Of a DNA stretch of 64,000 nt, positions 1 through 11,600 are shown one piece after another. Every line of letters begins with the position of its first letter. The first letter of the stretch is position 1. Source of the DNA: Cheilinus undulatus (taxonomy: Eukaryota; Chordata; Actinopteri; Labriformes; Labridae); the NCBI RefSeq assembly GCF_018320785.1, contig NC_054865.1:45158898-45222897 (forward strand). Reading direction: 5' to 3'. The notes under the pieces were generated by a model. The model worked only from the letters and a program-made list of their open reading frames with translations. It had not been told where the DNA came from and did no database searches. The position numbers and the translations under genes are program-made.

Positions 1-709
1 TCTTCCTTATTGGCAAGAACAACAAGAGAATAGATCTTCAACCAAGTTGTTTAGGTAAAGTCACACCTCTACTAAAGTTAAATAAACAGCAAAACTGATA
101 GTTTCCACTAATTTAGAGTTACATTTAACACTCGGAAAGTGCCCACATCGGTCCACACTACATATAGTTAAAGTTCACTTTTGAAAGTGTTACAGTATGA
201 CAGAGCTGCAGTAACTCTTGAAAATCTAGGTGGGCCTCCTTTGGCGAGAATGAAGCAGACGGTCAACTTCATAGCAAGATGCAAACTACGAGGAATACTA
301 CTCATCCTTTAGGAACACTAAAAGTCACAGGCAGGAACTCGGTGAATAATTTCACTAATGATGTAAATGTGTCTCACATCAAAAACAACAATCCACCAGA
401 AATAAACAAAACAAGCAAGGATCGCTGTTAAAAAAAGAAAAAATCGAAACACAACTAAACACATACAAACCCCATTTTAAAAACTGCCCCGGTGCTTGAT
501 GGGGAAGTCCACCCACACATCCCCCCAAACTTGATTCTTTACAGAGCTGAACTAATGATGGTAGATAACACTGTCAAGTAACTCCAACACTAACTACAAT
601 CAACTTTGAAATGTGTGACACTGAAATATCAGCACTCAATTTTTTTGCTGTACAGCAGCTTGGATGTGATGTGGAATCATTCTTTCTTTATGTGCTGCTG
701 TGTAGTCAA
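1..709. other. no gene recognised
   Basis: AT-rich DNA with no convincing exon. It may be intron of the putative gene whose first exon ends at 1361, but no exon shows it. Confidence 0.4.
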
Positions 710-880
710 CAGAGGTGGAAAATATAAGAGTACTGTACCCATGTTAGTACAGATACTCTGGTGAAAACGTACTTAAGTAGAAGTACTGATTTTAAAATGT
801 ACTCAAAAAGGTACAAGTACCCCAAAATCTACTCAATTATAGTAATTTCAGTAAATGTAACAAGTTACTTTCCACCCCTG
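710..880. mobile_element. short palindromic hAT-type MITE
   Basis: Starts CAGAGGTGGAAA and ends tttccacccctg, with imperfect inverted arms containing repeated gtac/agtac motifs. CAG...CTG termini and this arm sequence are typical of teleost hAT MITEs. A clean target duplication is not visible. Confidence 0.7.
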
Positions 881-1360
881 GTTAATGTACTATATATCTA
901 ATCAGTTTTAAAATGATAATAATAATCACAGATATTCTGTCACAGAAACAACAGAGAAACAGGCTGAGATTTCACAAAGGGCTCTAGTCTGATCTCATAA
1001 AGTAGAACCCGTTAATCCACAGATTCACAAAGCTTTTGGTAGGATTATTCACACGACCTCGGAACAGTCGAGAGTAGCACTGCTTGCATTTAGTTATCCA
1101 CAAAACTCACAACGAAGCTTTATCATAACTCTTAACACAAATAAGACCACGACCGTTTCACTCTACTCCAAGTTAAATGTTAAATTTGGATAAAATATGG
1201 CTCTAAACCGTCTGTATATGATGAATTAATAACAAAACAAAGCAGGTTAGCTAAAATATTGAAACGTATGCCATTAACGGTTATCGAGATTTACGCTGAA
1301 CAACCTGTTGGGACACTTGACACAAGAGTTTCCATCTTTTCTCTGCTCACCATCTCTTAC

Positions 1361-1478
1361 CTGTCAGAAAAACGACAAAAATCCACCACTTGGACAAAAT
1401 AAACATATTCCAAATCCTGTTCGTGAACTTTAACAAACTTCTAAGATAAACGTCGTCTTCTTCCCCCTTACGTCTCAT
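1361..1478 (-). CDS. possible first coding exon of an unidentified minus-strand gene
   Basis: An ATG at 1478 opens 39 codons (MRRKGEEDDVYLRSLLKFTN then ...WWIFVVFLT) to a textbook donor ACAG|GTAAGAG at 1361. A GC-richer 5' region precedes it. I do not recognise the protein and no downstream exon is identifiable before the window edge. It could instead be a noncoding first exon. Confidence 0.3.
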
Positions 1479-1620
1479 CCCTGGACGGAGTTCCAGGCTC
1501 CAGCAGACAGTTAACTGACTGCCGAATAACGGGACGGGACAGCTCGGGTAGTGGAAGTGCTGTCAAGCGTTTCAAAATAAGTGTGACAACATCCGGTTCG
1601 GGCTTTGAAAATAAAATCTT
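1479..1620 (-). promoter_or_regulatory. possible TATA-less promoter
   Basis: Locally GC-rich stretch upstream of the donor-bearing exon, with an ETS-type ACCGGATGT (plus-strand acatccggt at 1589) and several CpGs in otherwise AT-rich DNA. Weak, composition-based call. Confidence 0.25.
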
Positions 1621-3081
1621 CATTGATAATCTTTCAAAAAAATGTTAAAAGACAGCAGGCAAACATTTTTGCTTTGGTATGGCATTCTTTCCTTTCAATT
1701 GATAGAAAAAAGTTGTTGAATATTTAATTTAGTGATTTAATTTAATGAAATAGCGCTTTATCAGCAATCATTCGCCTCGTGTCGGGGTCATAGGAAAATT
1801 AAAATTTCTGACTGATAGATATCACGTAATGTTTTCTTAAACTGAAAAAGGAAAGGCCTTAATTTTGTTACAGATGTCCAAATGAAATACTTTCTTATGC
1901 TGAAGCATGACGGGCCGACGAAACTTTAACTAAGGTTTTTATATTAATTTAGGCTGAATAATAATTTATTTTACTGGGTCAACAAACAAACGTTAGCTGC
2001 TCTCCATGTCGATTTATGAAAAATTAAACAATTCATGACTTCCATATTCCACAATATGATGTTAAATCTCCATGCAAACACAACGTTAGAAAGACTTTTT
2101 GATATAAGACATTAAGCCAATCCGCAGGTTGTAGCGATTTCATTATAATTCTGTTCACTCAGTATTCATTGTTCCAACAAATAAAATGAGGCTGTTAGAA
2201 ATATCTGTCAATACAGAGATCAAGGGATTTGCATCATTGATGCGATCTCCTTTATCTATTTCACTGTTGATGGGTTTATTGATTTTATTTTGAAGCCAGT
2301 ATCTCCATATCCGGTATTAGTTAATGAATTGTGTAACTTCCCACAGCAGGGGTGGGGGGCATCAAGCTTTTCCAGAAACAATGGATGGTGGCGCAGATGG
2401 AGGGAAAAGGGGGGTTAGTCTGAGACACATGATGGATATCATTAAAAACAAAATAAATACTTAAAATATTATTTAAAAAGTCAAATGATGTTTACATTTT
2501 AGTTTAAGTTATTTTGCTAGTTTTAGTTAACTGTAATAACTTTGTTTACCAAAACATGCAATGTACGTTTCGGTGCCTAAAGATGCCTGCTAAAATGCAA
2601 TACACTTTTACATTTCTGTAATCAGTAGAATTCAATTATTTGAGTAAAAGTCGAATTAAGTTTAATTTTATTTCATTTGATTTTATTTTACAGGAAATTT
2701 CTTGTAATAAAAACATCTTAAAAGGTTTCTCCATCACATTATTTTTACTAACTCAAATGTAAAGTGGGTAAAAGATGATAAAAAGTCATATGTACATTGA
2801 TATCTGCATTCCAACATCATTTTCTCTATACAATAATTCAACATAAAAAAATATGAAGGCGGCAAGGCAACAGGATATTTTGACAATAATTAGCATTAAT
2901 AAAAATAACAATCTTAATTTCTATAGGTCAACCCTGAGAGATCTGAGGTGAAGTTATAAATCCTAATAATCAGGGGGAGTTGTAGCTCTCAGATTTAATA
3001 TGAATCAAATATGTAAAGTGGATTAAACAGATCACTGTGCACAGTTTGTTTCTATACATGAAACAGAATGTTGTCATAAAC
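1621..3081. other. AT-rich intergenic DNA
   Basis: No splice-flanked open frame or recognisable repeat was found. Confidence 0.4.
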
Positions 3082-3494
3082 TAGGGGTCGACCAATATTG
3101 GTTTTTCAGGTCCGATATCAATTACTAGTTGTTCATGGGACCGATGACAGATATATGGAACCGCTATGCATTTACAACAAAGGTAAAATTGCATGCTCAA
3201 ACAAAAAAAAAGAAGAATTTAGCCCTACCTCTATCAGCATGAGAAACAGCACAGTAGAAGCAGGAAAACAGGAAGTAATGCCATTCACTAACCGTGTCAG
3301 TGGCACCCAGGATTAATCGCTGATTGGCTAGTCCTCATGTGATACACTTTGCAGTGGAACCAAAGTAGCACATTTTTGATTGAGTAACTTTATCAATTAC
3401 TGGCAAAAAAAAAAAAAAAAAATCCGATACGATAATCGGCAAAATGCCAAATATCAGCTTCAATAATTGGTCAGGCCGATAATCTGTCTACCCT
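3082..3494. mobile_element. non-autonomous DNA transposon with ~25-bp inverted termini
   Basis: Left end taggggtcgaccaatattgg, right end ggccgataatctgtctaccc. The interior carries inverted ccgata/tatcgg motifs, a common teleost MITE pattern. The interior frame 3098-3316 has no gene-like features. Confidence 0.65.
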
Positions 3495-3947
3495 AATATT
3501 AACAAAATAATTCAATACAGTTTAAAGAATGAGAAAAAGCTGAAGACCTTTAGCGTGAAACAAACTACCGCCATCTAAACCCAGAAGCAGAGATAATGTT
3601 AAATCAATATTTACAGACACAGGGCTTTCATTCCAATGTAACAACACAAACATACTCGTTTTAAACCCGTAAAACACTAAGCTTTGGATGACACCGATCT
3701 TTAAAGACCTCTGTAGTTTTAATCTGGGGGATTTTTGAAACGCTTTTCCCTAACTCGTATTTTTGTATGATTGGATTTAGTTAGTTTCTGCCATAAGCAG
3801 TGTTTATATTAGCCAGCTGGTTTGTAACAGTTCACTAATCCACTCATCCAATTCCTGTTTAAATAGGATCAGAAGGACCTTTGGGTTCTCTTTACATCCT
3901 TGACTACTTCTCTGGCAAAAACCTTGACTCACAAATTTATAAAGCCC

Positions 3948-3980
<33 letters not shown>

Positions 3981-4601
3981 CAGGCAAGAACAAAATTAAA
4001 TTGTAGTTTTTAAGCCAATTAGTCACAACAACGTCCGTTTAGAAGATAAAAATGTTTGAGCCAGCCATGTTGTACCTTTTGTTTGAGGCAGTTGACTGAA
4101 ACCAAAAAAAGTTAATGTACCATGCTCACACAATGACCTTTCCTCTGAACTCACTCTTAGGGTGGTAAGCTAAAACAAAGTTATGTGAAACTGCTATACA
4201 TCAGGTTGTAAATCCCATAAATTCAGAATATAATACCAGTCATTAAATGTAAAAGTTTGCTGATTGATGAGCAAATGAAAAGATTAAATGGAGAAGACGC
4301 TATGCTGTATTTTAAGTTTAAATAATGAGTTATGACTAATTAATGGACGTCCACCAACAACTGTTAGCAATTAGTAACTTTCTAGCTGACATGACCATAG
4401 TGTTTCACACTATGAATCAGTAAAGGCATGATTTCCGAGCGAGTAGTTCTACAGTTACAGTAACTTAAGTGTACGATTGCTGACGTGAGCAAGTATCAGC
4501 TAAAGTGTGATCAGATTTGTAGTTTTATCTTTTAATAAGGGCCCCTGTCCCATTGAATTTTCATGGTAAATTGACTTCTCAGTTGGGGAAGCAGCATTTA
4601 A

Positions 4602-5031
4602 AGGGGACATAGTTTACCCTTTTGAGACAAGTTTATATTGGTCTCACAGGTCCCCAAAACATGGCTGTGAAGTTTGTTGCTGAAAAACACTCCAGTGTTG
4701 GATTTTTGCACATCTATAAAACCATCTGTTTCAGCCCTGCTTAGAACAAGCTGTTTCTGTGGCTTTAAATGTTATTGAGCTTTCTGACTCTGCCCCTCTC
4801 AGGAAATGGATGTGGCTTAATGGATGTGACGCATTCATCCACATGGTTTTCCCCACATGACATTATGAGCGAAAATCTGAGAACAGCTTGTTTTAGCACA
4901 CATTTTCTGAAAGGTGGAGAAAGACCGGGGGATGGAATGGATTTTTCTGGTACTTGAGGGGATTGTGGACAGGCCAGGGGCACACATTTTTGTTAAAATA
5001 GCCTGAAAAGTGATTTTTGCATATGTCCCTT
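4602..5031. mobile_element. TTAA-flanked non-autonomous element (Kolobok/piggyBac-like)
   Basis: TTAA, then AGGGGACATA... at the left; ...ATATGTCCCTT, then TTAA at the right: a 430-bp element with matching ~10-bp inverted ends. Internal sequence is shared, inverted, with 40950-41375. The open frames inside are shadows. Confidence 0.65.
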
Positions 5032-5137
5032 TTAAGCATTTTTAAGTGGAAGAGACTTTGAATGAAAATGGTCGCTGTGTGAAAATGGACACTGAAGATG
5101 ATTAAGAAGAAGCAAGTGGAGATTCAGCTGGTGGGCC

Positions 5138-5621
5138 TCAGTCGTCGTAGTCCCTCCTTGGTTTGTTATTGGGTGGTGTAGGTGGTCCATCACGTCGACG
5201 GTCATCATAGGGTTCATCATAGCGGTCGTCATCATAGCGGCGATCGTCATAGCGCTCATGGCGGTCACTGTACTTGTCACGGCGGTCAGAGTAGTCACTT
5301 CGGCGATCATCGTAGTCAGAGCGGCGGTCGTCGTAGTCAGTACGGCGGTCTTTGTAGTCAGAGCGACGGTCATCGTAGTCAGAGCGGCGGTCATCGTAGT
5401 CAGAGCGGTGGTCATTGTAGTCAGTGCGGCGGTCATCATAATCACTGCGGCGATCGTCATAATCCCTGCGACTGTCATAGTTGCGCTCACTTCGTTCTTC
5501 GTAGCGGTCTGGGCTCCTAGCTCTGGTCTCTTCATGATCTCCTGGGTCCTCTTGACCATCAGCATGGCGACTCTCTCCATTTCTAGTCGGTTCTTTGTCG
5601 GTGTACTCACCCTCCCGAACT
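5138..5621 (-). CDS. gpa33: gpa33-like exon 7: Tyr/Asp/Arg-repeat cytoplasmic tail and stop
   Basis: This is the last coding exon, with acceptor tttccag at 5622 and a TGA stop at 5138-5140. Its first base completes a Gly codon begun in the previous exon, giving AMGVREGEYTDKE across the junction. About 160 residues follow. The centre holds nine consecutive heptads of the form DYxDxRx (mostly DYDDRRS), then degenerate RYDDRRYDDDRYDEPYDD and the terminus NNKPRRDYDD. The tail is highly charged, Tyr-rich and probably disordered. The long minus-strand frame that starts with MKSFISKI here is a different, shifted frame with no splice support. I know of no such heptad array in mammalian GPA33, whose tail has only short DDY-like acidic stretches. 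Confidence 0.85.
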
Positions 5622-8600
5622 CTGGAAAGTGAACAAATACAAACAGGATTTTTGATATGAAGCTTTTCATTTTTTTCTGACCCTGACTTTCAACTGCTGA
5701 CCTAGAACATGGTTGAGCTCAGTTGTGTTGTGTTTGGAGTGTTTCTTTTTGTTTTTAACATTTATTTTAAAAAAAAATGTGGGACCCTCCCACTATCAAT
5801 ACACCATACCTGGAACACTTACATTTTTAAATGTATTTTCATGAATATACTATAAGTCAGTAAATGAAACCAATTTAAACTGGTAGTTCAGGAGGGCATC
5901 TTTTCAAAGAATCTTAAATATGAACAGTATGCAGGTGGAATCTAGTTTAAATTTTTTAAAGCTAAAGACACAGCTTTGTGTGTTTATGCATATTTTTGCA
6001 GGCCAGTATAACAATGACATCTTTTGTATGCTGTTTGCTGGTGTTATTTCATGAAACTGATCAGACCTGCCTACAGAATTGACTGGGCCCCTGAAAAAGC
6101 ATGATTGAAACTGTTCCATTGTTTAACTCCTTTTCACCACTTTTTTTGCCACTAATAACCCACATTCTCTGTGTTTTGCCAATTTTAACACATTTTGCCA
6201 CCAAAGCATTTTTCTCCCTTTTCTTGACACTCTTAACTCATGTCTGCAGGTTTTTTTCCACTTTTAACCACATGTAACCCATTTTTGCAAATTTGGCATT
6301 TTTAACCTGTTTTGCATCTGCCACTTTTTGCCACCTTTAACCCATTTTCTCCACTTTCTTGACACTGTTATCCCATGTCAGCAGCTTCAGCTGCCAATTT
6401 TTCCGCAAATTTTCACCATTTTTTTACACTTTTAACACTATTTGCCACTTGTACTTTAAAGCATTTTTGCCATTTGTGCCCCTTTCAATTCTTTTTGCCA
6501 AACTTGGCCACTTTAAACTAATTTCTGCCACTTTTTCACCACTATTACCCCCTCCTCACCACTTTTTTTGCTATTTAAGTCACAAGTTTGCCACCTTTAG
6601 CCTCTTTTAACCTCTCATTGCCACCTTTATTCAACATTTAAACTATTTTTGGCACTTTAAACCCAGTTCTGCTATGTTTTTTTACCACTTAAACCCATTT
6701 CCGTCACTTTTCATCCAATATTTTTGCGTCTTTTTTCATCAATTTAGTTATTTTTTTCACTTAAGTTGTCTGAATTTACTTACAACTATTTTTTCTGGCA
6801 TCCTGATGTTTGACATTACTTTCCAAATGCTTTAATTCAATGTGCTCATCCACATTGTTATCATTACCCAAAAAGTAATTCTGTTTTAAGAAAAGGGATT
6901 TACATCTTGAAAAAGGCTATACTGTTCTGCAGCATTGATTAATAAAATTGTTTTTGTTGCTCTGATAAGCCTGGTTATTTTTCAGGTTGAAGATAGAATA
7001 TAGTTATCAAGATCAACTTTAACAATGGATCATGATTTTGTCGCTTGGCAGGACCACAGAAAGCTCTCCCTTTTATCTCCCCTGAGTGGCCTTGCACTGA
7101 TGAAAAATCAAATTGCACCATGCATTCTAACATGGAGGCTTGCAAAAAAATTTTAAGTGTCCCTATTTGAAGGGTTGACACGATGATCTTGCAATATCGC
7201 AGGGAGCTTTCCCTTTTTACCCCAGCAGGACAGCCTTGCTGCTAATACACTTTTTGGATTCCTGGGAAAGAATTTACTATGTTTGTTTTTCCTGTGAGTA
7301 TTTGAGACGATTTCAGAATCTCCCTTTCTTAAAATAAGTCTCACACCTGTCATTATCAATTCTGCTTTTTACAGATATGTCTGATATTTTGTGAGTTATG
7401 TTTGGACCTTGTGGCTTTGAGCAGGACTCTAACAACTTTAATTTGCTGCAGTTATATCATTTTCATCCTTTTGTAATGTACATTTTTCTTACAGTGCAAT
7501 ATACATTGTAGCTTGTTCATTATACATCCTGAATGCCTGTTTTTGCTATGTTACATTAATGTATGAAGACATTTTGCTAAATTGTAAAGTGTCTGACAAT
7601 AAAGGCTTGCTATACCCTTTCATTTACAACATAGAATCAGAGACATAACACATATTTTCCATTAGAGAGTGAGAGTGTTTTCATGTGTCTATAAGGGACA
7701 AAATATTTACCCCATGGCATACTCTTCCTTCTCCTTCTTCTTCCTGCAGCAGCAGCAATAGATGACGACGATAAGGATGATCAACCCCAGGACAACTAAA
7801 CCAATGATTAATGCAGTGGAGCCAATGTTCATGGAAGCTGCAAAGAGAAGGATGCACTTTGAAATAAACTATTGCCCAGGTTTATTTGTCTTGGCAACCT
7901 TTCCTTATAAAATATCATGATCAACAGGATTAGAAGATGTCTCTCACGTGGCATGACTGCGAGGGTGACGTTGCAGGTCTTAGCACGGATCTTGTTACTG
8001 GAGGTGCAAATGTAGAAGCCTGATGTGTCTTTGGAGATATTGAACAGAGACAAGATGCCATTCTCTGAAAAATAAAAAGAAAGTAACAATAATAAATCAC
8101 AGCATTCAGTATGAAAAAATACAGGAGGCTTGAAGACTTTTGAGTGCTTGTTATCAACGATTTTTTTTAGGAGATGTTGATTTTACAATGCTTTGATGCT
8201 TCTGGTGTACAAGAGTCCTTATCATTGTGCATCAGTAAATCAAATGTCAATCAAATGTTGTATGCAGAACTCCATTACAGTGATCGGGCAAAAAGTGGCC
8301 TTACCAGTGTGTCAAGATGCACAACCAGAGGTGCACTGATTGTAAAAATGTGGGCCAACACCAGTATTTAAAAACAATTTGGCTGACTGCTGATGCAAAT
8401 GTTTTTATCTTTAGTTTGAACACCTTAATTTGGTGCAAGTCTCACAAAATAAAATGTCCAACAAGTAATTTCTTCTGCTTTTCTCTGAATCAGTTGTTAG
8501 GTGAGTGAGATGGCAGCAGGCTCAACACCAGGATTACAATTTTATTTCACATAGTTTTGGTTTGGCCTGTAACTTTTAAAATTTAAGCTGGCTACTATGT

Positions 8601-11600
8601 GCTGTGCTTTTTTAAAAAAAGAAAATGATAAACGTGTTTCTCTTAAACACTTAGCCTATGATATAGACAGCCTACTATAGGTGTTTACTCCACAAGACAA
8701 CATTGAGAAGGACTGTAAATGTCCTGTACATGAGTAAGTACATGATTTAATTACATTCTTTAATAAAATGTAAGTATTTAAGAGCTTTTAATCATCAAAC
8801 ATTGACAATTGATTATAAGTTGTTATACTAGATTGCTTCTAATGAGATTCACATTTGTTTGACTGGTCTTTAAAGAGCCTATAAATTCACTTAAATGAGT
8901 GGTTCCCCAGGAGAGTCGCCAAAAAATCTCAGGGGGACCGAGGACCTAGGACCCTGTCTGCTCTTACTTCATCAAAATTAGATGTATTTTTTAAAAATAA
9001 TATTTAGAAATATTGTGTATGACAGCATATCAGGGCCAACCTAAGAATTTAAAAGGGAGAAGAATTTGTTAATTTATGAGCAAAAAAGTCAAAATTTTAG
9101 GAAAAGAAAACTTTGAGATTATATAGTCATATAATTACAAGAAAGCACATTCAAAATTTCAGAGTTTATAAAGTCAGAAATGCACAAGAAAAACTGGAAA
9201 TTTCCAAGTTTAAAAAGTCTTAAAATTGACAGTAAAAACTCAAACATTTCAAGTTTTTAAAAAACATAAGTTATAACCGTATTATGTCAAAAAATTTACC
9301 AGAAACCAAACCGAAAAATTCAAAGTTTGTTTCTTGTACATTTGCAACTTTAAAGTAAAAAAATATAGTTGTTTTCCCATGAATGAATGACTATTTAAAC
9401 CTGATAATTACTCCAAAAAGTCTTTTCTTTAAAATAAACAGTTCCTCTTCATTATTGTTTTTCAAGAAGAGACTGTCATAATAATGGATAATCTATAAGC
9501 TTAAATAAATCTTTGTCAAGAACAAGTATATTTAGGCTATTATGTTGGGAGTCTTTCAAAGAAAATGTTTGAAACTAATGTTTAATTCTTACAAGTGGGT
9601 CCTGGGGGATGCTTGACTTTTCTTAGATAAGAGTAGGGGGGCCCTGAGACATAAAGGTTGGGAACCACTGAGTTAAATGATGGAATTCATCCTCGGCAGT
9701 GAACTGCGTTGACCCTAAAAACACAACCCGTGTTTTAAGTTGAAGTCCTGTGATTACTGAACAGTACACGCCACCCTGCTGTTTAACTTTACACATCAAA
9801 CGTGTGAAAATTAACCCTTCATTGGCTGCAGAACAGATACTTCCAACTTGTCTACCGAGTGATTTCCCCCATTATGGAGCTGCTCTTTGTGTAAAATTGG
9901 CCGGGGTTATAAGGAACAATAGTCCTATCAGGAATTGCATAAGTTAAACTTACTGTCGGTGGTTCTGGGGGCAAAAAGGCGAGGCGTGTTCTTGACGTCT
10001 CGACTCTCCCACTTGTAGGTGGGCGGTGGGGAGCCCTCCTCAGAAAAACACGTCAGGTTGATGTTCTGGCCATACTCTGCCTTTCCCTCGATCTTACAGA
10101 TGGGAATGGAGGGAGCAACTAGAAAAAAACAAATGTTGAATTACACCATTATTTGTCTTTAAAAGTGCAAAACTCACTAATCTAGTGAAGTTAACCAATA
10201 TCAGTGCAGAGGTTCCCAACTGGTGGGTCAGGATGCAAATGTGGGTCAAGGATTAAACTTTAAAATAAGGATTTTAAATGTCATTTAGCAGATGCTTTTA
10301 TCATAAGCCACTTAAATCTTTGGATTTATCTAACTGATTGCTGTTGCTAAGCATCTCCCCCTTATTTCTGCATTTTCCGCTTCACATTCAGTGCCTTTTT
10401 CCTCTTCTCTTTTTCCCTGCAGCTTCCTCTTCTTTCAGCATCTTCTCTTTTTCTGCATCCTTCCCTTCTTTCTGCATCCCATCTGTTGTCTTTCTCCCTC
10501 TTCTGTCTTCATCTTCCTCGTCTGTCTCTCACCATCTCTCGCTTCTGTCTTTTGCATCTCCCTCTTCTGTCTTTTGTATCTCTCACTTCTGTCTTTCTGC
10601 ATCTTCTTCTGACTGTCTGCATCTCCCTCTTCTGTCTTTCTGCATCTTCTGTCCTTCTGTATCTCCCTCTTCTGTCTGCATCTTCTGTCTGTCTGCATCT
10701 GCCTCTTCTGTCTGCGTCTTCTTCTTCTGTCTTTCACCCTCTTCTGTCGTTCTGCATCTTCTGTCTGTCTGCATCTCCCTCTTCTGTCTTAATATCTTCC
10801 TCTTCTGTCGTTCTGCATCTCCCGCTTCTGTCTGTCTGCAACTCCCTCTTCTGTCTGTCTGCATCTCCCTCTTCTGTCTTTCTGCATCTCCCTCTTCTGT
10901 CTGTCTGCAACTCCCTCTTCTGTATGCATCTCCCTCTTTTGTCTGCACCTCCCTCTTCTGTCTTTCTGCATCTTCTTCTGTCTTTCACCCTCTTCTGTCT
11001 GTCTTCCTCTTCTGTCTTTCTGCATTGACTGTCCCCTTGCATCTCCCTCTTCTGTCGTTCTGCATCTTCTGTCGCTCTGCATTTCCCTCTTCTGTCTTTC
11101 TTCGTCTTCCTCTTCTGTCCCTCTGCATCTCCCTCTTCTGTCTGTCTGCAACTCCCTCTTCTGTCTGTCTGCATCTCCCTCTTCTGTCTGTCTGCCTGCA
11201 TCTCCCTCTTCTGTCGTTCTGCATCTTCTGTTGCTCTGCATTTCCCTCTTCTGTCTTTCTTCGTCTTCCTCTTCTGTCCCTCTGCATCTCCCTCTTCTGT
11301 CTGTCTGCAACTCCCTCTTCTGTCTGTCTGCATCTCCCTCTTCTGTCTGTCTGCCTGCATCTCCCTCTTCTGTCGTTCTGCATCTTCTGTCGCTCTGCAT
11401 TTCCCTCTTCTGTCTTTCTTCATCTTCCTCTTCTGTCCCTCTGCATCTCCCACTTCTGTCTGTCTGCAACTCCCTCTTCTGTCTTTCTGCATCTCCCTCT
11501 TCTGTCTGTCTGCATCTCCCTCTTCTGTCTGCCTGCCTGCATCTCCTTCTTCTGTCTGTCTGCATCTACTTCCTCTGTCTGCATCGCCCTCTTCTGTCTG

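Noticed and set aside
4765-4983. Opposing 62-72-codon frames
   Set aside because: They lie wholly within a TTAA-flanked transposon also present inverted at 41 kb.
5182-5632. Plus-strand His/Ser- or Val-rich frames over exon 7
   Set aside because: Shadows of the 21-bp coding repeat on the other strand.
5032-5670. 212-codon minus-strand frame beginning MKSFISKI
   Set aside because: It runs across the splice acceptor and is out of frame with the transmembrane exon. The true frame, fixed by phase, ends at 5138.
7490-7615. Plus-strand 3' UTR-like end with an aataaaggc polyadenylation word
   Set aside because: No open frame or exon precedes it on the plus strand, and it lies inside a minus-strand intron.
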